A stretch of DNA of 20,984 nt, from IMG/VR virus record IMGVR_UViG_3300034272_001020, positions 1-20,984 of that record; one strand, given 5' to 3'. Shown piece by piece: positions 14,713 through 19,498 of this stretch; position 1 is the first letter of the stretch; each line of letters begins with the position of its first letter. A program made the translations under genes and the position numbers. The DNA is from a virus. The notes beneath the pieces were generated by a model. That model worked only from the letters and a program-made list of their open reading frames with translations. It had not been told where the DNA came from and did not search any database.

Positions 14713-15147
14713 TTAATACCAACCCTTGGCAAGGTGATGAGCGTATGCTCGGCAGATGTTGTTGCCTGACTTGCCGTATCTGTGTTCCAGATAGACAAGC
14801 CCAGCATCAATCTGCTTCCTGCCATTCCAGGTTGGCTTAAGACCGATGTTCTCCCATGTACTGTCCAGTAACTGTGGAATACCCATGGCACTAGACTTTT
14901 TGTTCTTGGCTTTTGGTCGCCAGTTTGACTCGCGTGTCCAGAGTTCATACAAGCAAGACCACTGTTCAAGTTTGTCCTGCTTAGTTAGTTGGTCAATGGC
15001 ATAGCGTTGGTAGTCGTTCTCGTAGTAAGCAATCACTCTACCTTCTGGCTGATGTATTGAGACTGTTGGCTGTGTAACTACCAGCGCTACGGCTAGACCT
15101 ACGGCAGTAGCAATCCAGATTCGTGCATGAGGGTGGATGCTTTTCAT
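14713..15147 (-). CDS. Membrane-anchored lytic transglycosylase (SLT-like)
   Basis: A 144-residue protein with AGGAG upstream of ATG 15147. Residues ~10-25 (IWIATAVGLAVALVVT) form an uncleaved signal anchor or signal peptide. The C-terminal domain matches SLT-type transglycosylases: YELWTRESNW with the presumed catalytic glutamate E73, then SSAMGIPQLLDSTW and a terminal YLEHRYG...ICRAYAHHLAKGWY. It should cleave the glycan strand of peptidoglycan outside the membrane. It is unusual here: it lies in the early-type operon next to WhiB, not in the lysis cassette 7 kb away. It might remodel the wall during infection, act in superinfection exclusion, or substitute for host lysozyme-like enzymes. 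Confidence 0.85.
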   Translation of the reverse strand: MKSIHPHARIWIATAVGLAVALVVTQPTVSIHQPEGRVIAYYENDYQRYAIDQLTKQDKLEQWSCLYELWTRESNWRPKAKNKKSSAMGIPQLLDSTWENIGLKPTWNGRKQIDAGLVYLEHRYGKSGNNICRAYAHHLAKGWY

Positions 15148-15311
15148 TTGTTTAACTCCTGCTCTCGTATGCTGTCAAGGTATGTATCAATAGCGCGGTT
15201 GGCTAGTTCCCTGTGTCTTAATTCACAAGGCGTGCATCGTTCAGTCATGTAGTTCATAGTCTTTGGATTCTCTACTGTGGTACCACAACTTCTGCACTCC
15301 ATGATTATCAT
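15144..15311 (-). CDS. Small zinc-ribbon protein (55 residues)
   Basis: Starts at ATG 15311 inside the stop of the upstream gene (ATGA), with AAGGTG five bases before it; an ATG at 15302 is also possible. The protein has CRSC and CTPC knuckles about 19 residues apart, giving a four-cysteine zinc site, followed by a charged helix (ELRHRELANRAIDTYLDSIREQELNK). It ends in ATGA with the transglycosylase gene. The double overlap and the cysteine pairs make it a confident small gene. The function is unknown; such proteins often bind host polymerase or nucleic acid. An internal sense copy of TTAAGACA encodes part of CELRH (15214-15221). Confidence 0.82.
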   Translation of the reverse strand: MIIMECRSCGTTVENPKTMNYMTERCTPCELRHRELANRAIDTYLDSIREQELNK

Positions 15312-15553
15312 AGCGACACCTTGCTATGTGGTTCTGTGCCATCTAACTTAAGACAGAAATCTTCTACCTCATCAAGCCAGTCAGGTGATGTAATGAATCT
15401 ACCTTCCTTGTCCAGCCATGTTAATTCAAAGCCATCGTTGTCGTCCCAATGCAGGATAACTCGCATCTCTACGCCATCAATGGTGAGGTCGAAGTCCTTG
15501 TCGTAGGCTGTAACACCTTTAGTCATGGCACCAGTTGTGATTGTGTGGTTCAT
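15308..15553 (-). CDS. Hypothetical small acidic protein
   Basis: An 81-residue protein with no known family. The central region (KDFDLTIDGVEMRVILHWDDNDGFELTWLDKEGRFI) looks like a small beta-sheet, and the end (DWLDEVEDFCLKLDG) like a helix. It is very acidic. TTAAGACAGGAG lies upstream, with the AGGAG serving as Shine-Dalgarno. The ATG overlaps the upstream TGA by four bases and the TGA overlaps the downstream ATG by four. Confidence 0.8.
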   Translation of the reverse strand: MNHTITTGAMTKGVTAYDKDFDLTIDGVEMRVILHWDDNDGFELTWLDKEGRFITSPDWLDEVEDFCLKLDGTEPHSKVSL

Positions 15554-15738
15554 TTCTTTTCTCCTGTCTTAAGTAATACACCCAGTATTTCTAGGTGATG
15601 TTCCATTATGCCATGCCAGTAGTCGAAGTCCTCGTTATTAGTCGTGGCATTTCGCTGTGACCTTGCTCTCTTTATTGTGTTGCACAATGCCTTAACTTCT
15701 TTATTGTGAATCAGGCGAATCATTTCTTTATTGCTCAT
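15550..15738 (-). CDS. Hypothetical small helical protein (62 residues)
   Basis: The frame is open to 15843, but ATG 15738 is chosen because the upstream stretch is coding in another frame (gene 15728-15883). The protein is basic and helical: MSNKEMIRLIHNKEVKALCN, then TIKRARSQRNATTNNEDF, then YWHGIMEHHLEILGVLLKTG. No family is recognised. The tail LLKTGEKK is encoded by the copy of TTAAGACAGGAG that also acts as ribosome-binding region of the next gene. Confidence 0.72.
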   Translation of the reverse strand: MSNKEMIRLIHNKEVKALCNTIKRARSQRNATTNNEDFDYWHGIMEHHLEILGVLLKTGEKK

Positions 15739-15883
15739 CAGGTAGCACCCGTCCCTTAAACTCTGATGTAAGAACTTTAACTGTTGAGTCATCGAACTTA
15801 AACTCAGGGTGGTTCCAGTCCCACATGCGTGGGTCGCCGTCATAGGTATCTACCTCAATCGTAAGTAACCATTTATCTTTCAT
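15728..15883 (-). CDS. Hypothetical small protein (51 residues)
   Basis: Begins MKDKWLLTIEVDTYDGDPRM and continues WDWNHPEFKFDD. It looks like a compact beta-hairpin protein with several Trp and Asp residues; no family is recognised. It starts three bases after the upstream stop in the TAAGACATG arrangement, without a Shine-Dalgarno, and overlaps the next gene by 11 bases. Supported by gene packing and by a protein-like composition in this frame only. Confidence 0.72.
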   Translation of the reverse strand: MKDKWLLTIEVDTYDGDPRMWDWNHPEFKFDDSTVKVLTSEFKGRVLPDEQ

Positions 15884-15903
15884 GTCTTAAGCCACACTTT
15901 CTT
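15878..15903 (-). repeat. 26-base exact repeat, copy 1 (partner 17855-17880)
   Basis: On the minus strand it spans the last codons of one gene (ESVA, stop), the TAAGACATG junction and the first codons of the next gene (MK). The identical 26 bases occur at 17855-17880 at an unrelated gene junction, so the sequence of the junction itself has been copied or conserved. Confidence 0.85.
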
Positions 15904-16048
15904 TAGTCGGAGGGGTTGTTTGGCACAGGACTACATGACTGTGCTTGCATGTGCATTGAGGCGCACGATTAACTGTTCGTCTTGTCGTTACTTCTATTGA
16001 GGTATCGCATGATGTGCATACATACCAATAAGTTGTGTACTCTCTCAT
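15887..16048 (-). CDS. Small zinc-ribbon protein (53 residues)
   Basis: Begins MREYTTYWYVCTSCDTSIEV, with a CTSC knuckle at 11-14 and CTC at ~32-34 plus a late Cys and two His, suggesting a zinc site. Starts three bases after the stop of the upstream gene (TAAGACATG) and ends in the same arrangement. Its last codons (KESVA, stop) are part of a 26-base sequence repeated exactly at the end of the 17864-18259 gene. The function is unknown. Confidence 0.77.
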   Translation of the reverse strand: MREYTTYWYVCTSCDTSIEVTTRRTVNRAPQCTCKHSHVVLCQTTPPTKESVA

Positions 16049-16051
16049 GTC

Positions 16052-16186
16052 TTAAGCCCCAATCTCGTAGGATTCGCAGACCATCATGACAACATCGTCA
16101 AGTTTGGCAATCAAGTCTGATAGTTCTTGCTCGGTCAAGTGTTTGGTCATGCCTTTTGTAACTGATGACTTCCATACATTAGCCAT
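16052..16186 (-). CDS. Hypothetical 44-residue protein
   Basis: ATG 16186 follows AGAGGAGA with good spacing, which fixes the start; longer readings in the frame run back over the coding region of the upstream gene. The protein is MANVWKSSVTKGMTKHLTEQ followed by an acidic helix ELSDLIAKLDDVVMMVCESYE. No family is recognised. It overlaps the upstream gene by eight bases and is followed by TAAGACATG. Confidence 0.72.
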   Translation of the reverse strand: MANVWKSSVTKGMTKHLTEQELSDLIAKLDDVVMMVCESYEIGA

Positions 16187-16478
16187 TAGATTTCTCCTCT
16201 GTCTTAAGTACTGAGAGCAGTGCCTCAAGGTGGTCAAGTGCCTGTTGCTTGCGCTTGTAGTTTGTACCCAGCATTTCGTTAGCCTTCTTAAGCGTGCTTC
16301 CATGACGGGTCATCTTCATACCTGTCTTAAGTTCTAACTTAATCCATGAGACAAGAGACAAAAGGACATACAAGTCCACGCCTGACCCGCTTGCGCTGGT
16401 CATCTCTCCGTTCTCATTGAAAGACATGTTGTTAGCGCCGTTGGTTAATGCTTCTAGTGTGTGTTCTGGTAGTGCCAT
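16179..16478 (-). CDS. Hypothetical helical protein (99 residues)
   Basis: TTAAGACAGGAGATAACTAA precedes ATG 16478. The N-terminal 35 residues are polar (FNENGEMTSASGSGVD). The rest is helical: YVLLSLVSWIKLELKTGMKM, then STLKKANEMLGTNYKRKQQALDHLEALLSVLK. A Lys/Arg-rich stretch near residues 65-80 could contact nucleic acid. Two sense copies of TTAAGACA lie in the gene (16323 and 16200), the second forming the leader of the next gene. No family is recognised. Confidence 0.78.
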   Translation of the reverse strand: MALPEHTLEALTNGANNMSFNENGEMTSASGSGVDLYVLLSLVSWIKLELKTGMKMTRHGSTLKKANEMLGTNYKRKQQALDHLEALLSVLKTEEKSNG

Positions 16479-16479
16479 G

Positions 16480-16629
16480 TTAGTTATCTCCTGTCTTAAG
16501 TAGTAATTCGTTATTGAGTTTTAGTTTGATGCTGTCGGTGAGTGTGTTGTCCCACATCCCGCCGTTGTCGTTGATTGTTTTGTTGATTGAGTAAAGTACC
16601 CACTCAATCTCTTGTGCTGTTAGTTCCAT
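16480..16629 (-). CDS. Hypothetical 49-residue protein, first gene after a leftward promoter
   Basis: AGACAGGAGAACAAC precedes ATG 16629. The product, MELTAQEIEWVLYSINKTIN then DNGGMWDNTLTDSIKLKLNNELLLKTGDN, looks helical and resembles small phage proteins that open with an ELT-x-x-E helix. It ends one base before the next gene. The promoter at 16658-16713 lies immediately upstream, so this begins a transcription unit that may extend to WhiB. Confidence 0.75.
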   Translation of the reverse strand: MELTAQEIEWVLYSINKTINDNGGMWDNTLTDSIKLKLNNELLLKTGDN

Positions 16630-16657
16630 GTTGTTCTCCTGTCTGGTTGGTAGTTGT

Positions 16658-16713
16658 ATTTAACTCTCGTCACCTATGCGGTGTCAATAGTTTTCGATGT
16701 GATGTTGGTCACA
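16658..16713 (-). promoter_or_regulatory. Leftward promoter with CRP/GlxR-type palindrome
   Basis: On the minus strand: TGTGA-CCAACA-TCACA (16713-16698), ten bases, -35 TTGACA (16687-16682), an 18-base spacer, -10 TTAAAT (16663-16658). The -35 is a perfect consensus. The palindrome matches the CRP-family consensus TGTGA-N6-TCACA exactly and is centred about 54 bases before the predicted transcription start, a position used by activators. It could instead be a phage repressor operator. Confidence 0.72.
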
Positions 16714-16720
16714 CTGTGTC

Positions 16721-16882
16721 TTAAGGCAGAGGATGACCAGCAGGACACCCGACTTGCTCGACTAGGCATGACTCAGGAATTTCCCAGACACCTAGTGAAA
16801 CTGTCCATGCATAGAACGCGCTGAGTATTAAGACATAAATAAACATTGCTCTGACTTGCTTACCTCGGCGTGTTAGTTTCAT
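16721..16882 (-). CDS. Small membrane protein (53 residues)
   Basis: AAGGAG lies upstream of ATG 16882. The protein starts with a basic segment (MKLTRRGKQVRAM) and one hydrophobic span (FIYVLILSAFYAWTVSLGVW, ~14-33). A short outer tail holds two cysteines (ESCLVEQVGC) that may form a disulphide. Topology N-in, C-out is predicted. It starts in the stop of the upstream zinc-ribbon gene (ATGA) and its TAA is part of a TTAAGACA copy. Possible roles include host-envelope modification or superinfection exclusion; none is demonstrated. Confidence 0.77.
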   Translation of the reverse strand: MKLTRRGKQVRAMFIYVLILSAFYAWTVSLGVWEIPESCLVEQVGCPAGHPLP

Positions 16883-17052
16883 TTGCTGTACTCCTTCGCA
16901 TGGTTGCAATCTGTTAGTGGCACTAGGCAGTCTCCGCAAAACACTCGCTTTGGTTCCTCTTGGCAATAGATACATGTGTCGAACTTATGTCTTAAGTAAT
17001 TAAACTCACGACCGCAATCAACACAGTCTTGTGCGAGATACTGTTCGGTCAT
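16879..17052 (-). CDS. Small multi-cysteine zinc-binding protein (57 residues)
   Basis: The protein has seven cysteines arranged CVDC, CIYC, CGDC and a final C (residues 10-13, 27-30, 39-42, 49), enough for one zinc ribbon plus a second half-site. It begins MTEQYLAQDCVDCGREFNYL. It is locked by four-base overlaps to both neighbours, so the gene call is sound. TTAAGACA lies inside it in sense orientation (16988-16995, encoding part of YLRHK). A nucleic-acid or RNA-polymerase-binding role is typical for such proteins but unproven. Confidence 0.82.
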   Translation of the reverse strand: MTEQYLAQDCVDCGREFNYLRHKFDTCIYCQEEPKRVFCGDCLVPLTDCNHAKEYSK

Positions 17053-17567
17053 GATGCCACCGCTGTTAGTTCTGTCTTAATACCTGAGATTGCTTGAGTT
17101 AGAATCTGGATTGTCTTGATGTCTAGACTTTCCATCTTGTCCCATGAAGATACTCTCTCGCCTGTGACTCGTTGAATTTCTTCAAGCATGTTCTTGAGTG
17201 CAGGGGTGTATTGCTCGCGGAGAAACTTGCGTTCTAGGTGGCGGGCGTATTTTCTGGCTCGGTCGTCATAGCCTCGTGCGTTGCGCCAGTCTTTTGTTAT
17301 CAGCCTGACCGCTTCAATCCACTCAATGCGGATGTGATTGAGGGCTACCCATTTTTGGTCGCCGTTGCTGTTCTGTATTAAGACATCACGATTGCGGTAT
17401 TTCTTTTCGTGTTCTGTCTTAAGTTGTGTTTCTATGATTACAACCTTGCGCCGTTTGTGTATGTCGGCGGTCTTTGCATAGGAATTATCTGCATAAACTT
17501 TGTCTCGCCAGTTGGCAGACTCGTGCATGTAGTAACTCTTTCCGATGATTAGTTCGGCTCGCTTCAT
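17049..17567 (-). CDS. Hypothetical basic protein (172 residues)
   Basis: AACAGGAGAAAG precedes ATG 17567. The N-terminal half is beta-rich (ELIIGKSYYMHE, RRKVVIIETQL, DVLIQNSNGDQKWVALNHIRI) and looks like a small SH3-like or OB-like barrel. The C-terminal half is helical and charged (RKYARHLERKFLREQYTPALKNMLEEIQ) and ends MESLDIKTIQILTQAISGIK. High Lys/Arg content suggests nucleic-acid binding. No family is recognised. It overlaps both neighbours by four bases. TTAAGACA occurs at 17415 and 17073 in sense and at 17378 in antisense orientation. Confidence 0.8.
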   Translation of the reverse strand: MKRAELIIGKSYYMHESANWRDKVYADNSYAKTADIHKRRKVVIIETQLKTEHEKKYRNRDVLIQNSNGDQKWVALNHIRIEWIEAVRLITKDWRNARGYDDRARKYARHLERKFLREQYTPALKNMLEEIQRVTGERVSSWDKMESLDIKTIQILTQAISGIKTELTAVAS

Positions 17568-17686
17568 TTGTTCTTTCTCCTGTTCTTAGTGGTGCCAGTA
17601 AGGGGAGCCTTTCCCCGCCTTACCTTGTGCCCCAATGGTTGCATGACAACCGCGCTTTCTTCAAGATTTGGGGCTGTGATTCTCAT
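17564..17686 (-). CDS. Probable 40-residue basic protein
   Basis: Reads MRITAPNLEESAVVMQPLGH followed by KVRRGKAPLTGTTKNRRKNK. It ends in ATGA with the next gene, which supports it, but no convincing Shine-Dalgarno precedes ATG 17686 (a GTG lies one codon upstream). A TTAAGACA copy (17702-17709) lies 15 bases before the start. The C-terminal half is strongly basic. The gene call is moderately supported and the function is unknown. Confidence 0.6.
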   Translation of the reverse strand: MRITAPNLEESAVVMQPLGHKVRRGKAPLTGTTKNRRKNK

Positions 17687-17710
17687 CACATGTTTTTATT
17701 CTGTCTTAAG

Positions 17711-17860
17711 TCATGCCTCCTCTGTAATTTTTACGATGGTACAGGCTTGACCATTACCCTCAAGAAAGGCTTTGATTTCTGCCATCTTTTGCATGCTGTT
17801 GGTGGTGTTCAAGCCTGAGAAATTCCCGCGCTTGCTATAGATTTCGTAAGTAATTTTCAT
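17711..17860 (-). CDS. Hypothetical 49-residue protein
   Basis: Reads MKITYEIYSKRGNFSGLNTT, then NSMQKMAEIKAFLEGNGQACTIVKITEE: a small alpha/beta protein with strand-helix-strand order. It starts three bases after the stop of the 17864-18259 gene in the TAAGACATG arrangement with no Shine-Dalgarno. Its stop is followed directly by another TTAAGACA copy. No family is recognised. Confidence 0.75.
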   Translation of the reverse strand: MKITYEIYSKRGNFSGLNTTNSMQKMAEIKAFLEGNGQACTIVKITEEA

Positions 17861-17880
17861 GTCTTAAGCCACACTTTCTT
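17855..17880 (-). repeat. 26-base exact repeat, copy 2 (partner 15878-15903)
   Basis: Same sequence and same arrangement (ESVA, stop, GAC, ATG AAA) as copy 1, here joining the MATRSTI-family gene to the 49-residue gene. The flanking proteins are unrelated to those at copy 1. Confidence 0.85.
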
Positions 17881-18259
17881 CACGCTTTAAGTTAATCGCC
17901 ATGTATTCGTCAAACGCTTCATCTGAGAAATAGACCCAGCCTTTGCCCTCCTCGTAAAGGTAGGCGTATTCCTCGCCTTGGTTGAAATTGTCCAGCCAAT
18001 CTTGAACACCTGTAAAGGTGCGGGCTGGTTCTTGTGGTTTATAGTGTGCATCCATGTACACACCGCCTTTGGTTTGCTCTAGTGTCTCCATGAGTGAGGA
18101 GAATCCACCTAGGGCGATTAGTGCCTCTGCCTGTGCCTTGCTGTTGTAGTTGTCAATCAAGCCTAGACCTACCCCCGCAGGGTATCCGTCCCAATGGCAG
18201 TAAATCGCTGTGACTGTGCCATCTTCTGACTTAATACCTATCGTGCTTCTTGTTGCCAT
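17864..18259 (-). CDS. Conserved phage hypothetical protein (MATRSTI family)
   Basis: ATG 18259 is chosen because TTAAGACAGGAGAAAAAAG lies directly upstream; the frame continues to 18331 without a better site. The protein (131 residues) begins MATRSTIGIKSEDGTVTAIY and continues CHWDGYPAGVG, a signature that recurs in unrelated phages and some bacterial mobile elements. Later segments (GGVYMDAHYKPQEPART, DNFNQGEEYAYLYEEGKGWVYFS) are rich in aromatic residues. The family has no established function. Its 3' end carries the 26-base repeat shared with the 15887-16048 gene. It follows a promoter with a CRP-type palindrome. Confidence 0.83.
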   Translation of the reverse strand: MATRSTIGIKSEDGTVTAIYCHWDGYPAGVGLGLIDNYNSKAQAEALIALGGFSSLMETLEQTKGGVYMDAHYKPQEPARTFTGVQDWLDNFNQGEEYAYLYEEGKGWVYFSDEAFDEYMAINLKREESVA

Positions 18260-18320
18260 TCTTTTTTCTCCTGTCTTAATACACAAGGGGAACTTTTCCC
18301 GCTGTGGTCTTGCTTGGTGT

Positions 18321-18376
18321 AAGTGAATCATCTACCGCATCGCGTGTCACGCTTTCGCGGTGTGATGTTGCTCACA
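18321..18376 (-). promoter_or_regulatory. Second leftward promoter region with CRP/GlxR-type palindrome
   Basis: On the minus strand: TGTGA-GCAACA-TCACA (18376-18361), ten bases, GTGACA (18350-18345) in the -35 position, then about 18 bases to a poor -10 (TCACTT at 18326-18321). The palindrome and its distance to the -35 are the same as at 16658-16713, and even the N6 spacer is nearly identical. The weak -10 suggests dependence on an activator. Confidence 0.62.
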
Positions 18377-18428
18377 CTCGTGCCCCCTGTGAGTCATGAA
18401 CTCGCGCCGACTTATCGGGCAGGGGGCG

Positions 18429-18444
18429 GGAGGCTTACGCCTCC
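18429..18444 (-). other. Perfect hairpin over the SprT-like gene stop
   Basis: On the minus strand GGAGGC-GTAA-GCCTCC forms a six-base stem with a GNRA-type GTAA loop that includes the TAA stop codon. A second small stem (CCGA-TAAG-TCGG, 18418-18407) follows. There is no T run, so it is not a standard terminator; it may stabilise the 3' end or pause transcription before the next promoter. Confidence 0.5.
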
Positions 18445-19073
18445 TTGAACACCTCCTCGCATTGGTTGCATGTCACGCCTGACTCAAGGACACCGCGAGA
18501 AAGTCGGATTACATTCTCACATTCGCACATTGCCTTGATTAGGTTGGTGTTTCTGCCTTTCTTCTTCGCCTGTTCTCCGCCTAGGGCGGTTAGGTCGAAC
18601 GCGTTCGTTAGAATGGTTAGGGCTTTCTTCCAGCGCTTAGCGCCTAACTCGGTTAACTCGGTTGCAGCGTGTCCCTTGCCCTTGATTTCGATGGTCTTAA
18701 GACCTAACGCCTCGGCTTGTGTCTTAAATTTGGCATTGTGATACTGGTTGCTTGAGCAATCTTCGATGCCGTTCATGTGATTCATTGAGTGCGCCACCTC
18801 ATGCAACAAGGTGCTCAATAGTTCTTCTGGTGTCGTGAAATGCTCAAGATTGAACGCGATTTCTGAGAAAGATTCTTCTCCCGTTGTCCATGGTGTGAAC
18901 GGGGTGAAATGTCCCTTTCTGCCCTTGAGGTCGCGGGTCACTAGCAGAGTGGCGCGGGGTGCCCCTGTCTCCTCCTTGATGATTTCGTGAGCCTGTTCTA
19001 GTGCGCGGGTAATTGTTGAGAGTGCCTCCGCCTTGCTTGCCTTGCCTGTCTTAATTGCTGTTGTTGCTGTCAT
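18435..19073 (-). CDS. SprT-like zinc metalloprotease
   Basis: A 212-residue protein from ATG 19073, preceded by GACAGGAGATAAGACC; a longer reading exists but lacks a ribosome site. The active site is LLHEVAHSMNH with H91-E92-x2-H95, and H112 (QYHNAKFK) is the likely third zinc ligand, as in SprT/Spartan-type proteases. The C-terminal segment CECENVIRLSRGVLESGVTCNQCEEVF is the zinc ribbon that usually follows this domain. Eukaryotic Spartan digests DNA-protein crosslinks; the function of phage SprT-like proteins is not settled. It is the first gene leftward from the divergent control region, so it is probably expressed very early. The codons look more GC-rich than in the plus-strand genes. 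Confidence 0.88.
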   Translation of the reverse strand: MTATTAIKTGKASKAEALSTITRALEQAHEIIKEETGAPRATLLVTRDLKGRKGHFTPFTPWTTGEESFSEIAFNLEHFTTPEELLSTLLHEVAHSMNHMNGIEDCSSNQYHNAKFKTQAEALGLKTIEIKGKGHAATELTELGAKRWKKALTILTNAFDLTALGGEQAKKKGRNTNLIKAMCECENVIRLSRGVLESGVTCNQCEEVFKEA

Positions 19074-19121
19074 GGTCTTATCTCCTGTCATGTCTTGAGC
19101 CCGATTTGAACTCATAGGAGA

Positions 19122-19178
19122 TTTCTACACCATCGCCCGCCATGCCCTCAACATTTGAGGGGTGTGTGACTGGTCACA
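19122..19178 (-). promoter_or_regulatory. Leftward early promoter with palindromic operators
   Basis: On the minus strand: TGTGA-CCAG-TCACA (19178-19165; extended arms GTGTGAC/GTCACAC), 13 bases, -35 TTGAGG (19151-19146), an 18-base spacer, -10 TAGAAA (19127-19122). The -35 also lies in the inverted repeat CCTCAA-CAT-TTGAGG (19146-19160). The palindrome has a 4-base centre, two less than a standard CRP site. A related palindrome ATGACTGGTCAT sits further upstream at 19198-19209. This should drive the SprT-like gene. Confidence 0.68.
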
Positions 19179-19179
19179 C

Positions 19180-19498
19180 TTTCTGAGCGTGAGGGGAATG
19201 ACTGGTCATCTCACATAGTGAGACGGCAAGCGTGAGCGTGAGCAAGCAAGCGGGCAAGCATGCGGGGGGAGCGCGGGGGATAAGGGGGAGCGATTAGCAG
19301 AGTGAAAGCCCTCGCCTGTCCTAGCCCTGTTCGCATTGCAATGCATCACCGCTAAGCCCTGTCTGCCTAGCCTTGCAAGTAAGTGAGTGAGCGTGCATGC
19401 TTCACCCCAGGATTGTTAAATCCGTGCTGTGTATGTGTATGTGTATCTACCCACATAACTTTGATAGTTCTGGGGTCACATAAGCCTCTGACCAGCAC
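19180..19498. other. Non-coding divergent region with short repeats; possible origin or control region
   Basis: No convincing gene lies between the leftward and rightward units. The stretch holds the palindromes ATGACTGGTCAT (19198-19209), CTCAC-ATA-GTGAG (19210-19222) and GCATTGCAATGC (19333-19344). Direct repeats of AGCGTGAG occur at 19186, 19229 and 19235, and GCAAG repeats at 19226-19258. A G-rich purine tract covers 19261-19290, and there are three GTGTAT units (19432-19447). It is visibly more GC-rich than the flanks and is followed by an AT-rich stretch (19511-19532). Iteron-like repeats next to AT-rich DNA at a strand switch fit an origin, but this is only inference. Confidence 0.45.

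Larger units (their letters stand above)
14709..19054 (-). repeat. Dispersed 8-mer TTAAGACA at leftward gene junctions
   Basis: Hand count of exact sense copies, given by plus-strand start of TGTCTTAA: 14709, 15214, 15565, 15883, 16048, 16200, 16323, 16492, 16717, 16988, 17073, 17415, 17702, 17860, 18272, 18720, 19047. Three copies are antisense (15348, 16828, 17378). Many sit at a start codon or just before the ribosome-binding site. A lower density of sense copies continues in the plus-strand operon (7569, 7671, 8617, 11539, 12586; one antisense at 13797), and none was seen in the tail genes. Confidence 0.85.

Noticed and set aside
16721-16975. Longer reading of the small membrane protein gene beginning at 16975
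   Set aside because: Its first 31 codons lie over the multi-cysteine gene in another frame; ATG 16882 has AAGGAG and an ATGA overlap.
17568-17818. Plus-strand open frames opposite the small minus-strand genes
   Set aside because: They have no ribosome sites and lie antisense to genes fixed by four-base overlaps.
19432-19447. GTGTAT triplet repeat as a phase-variation microsatellite
   Set aside because: Only three units, outside any supported gene; too little to claim.
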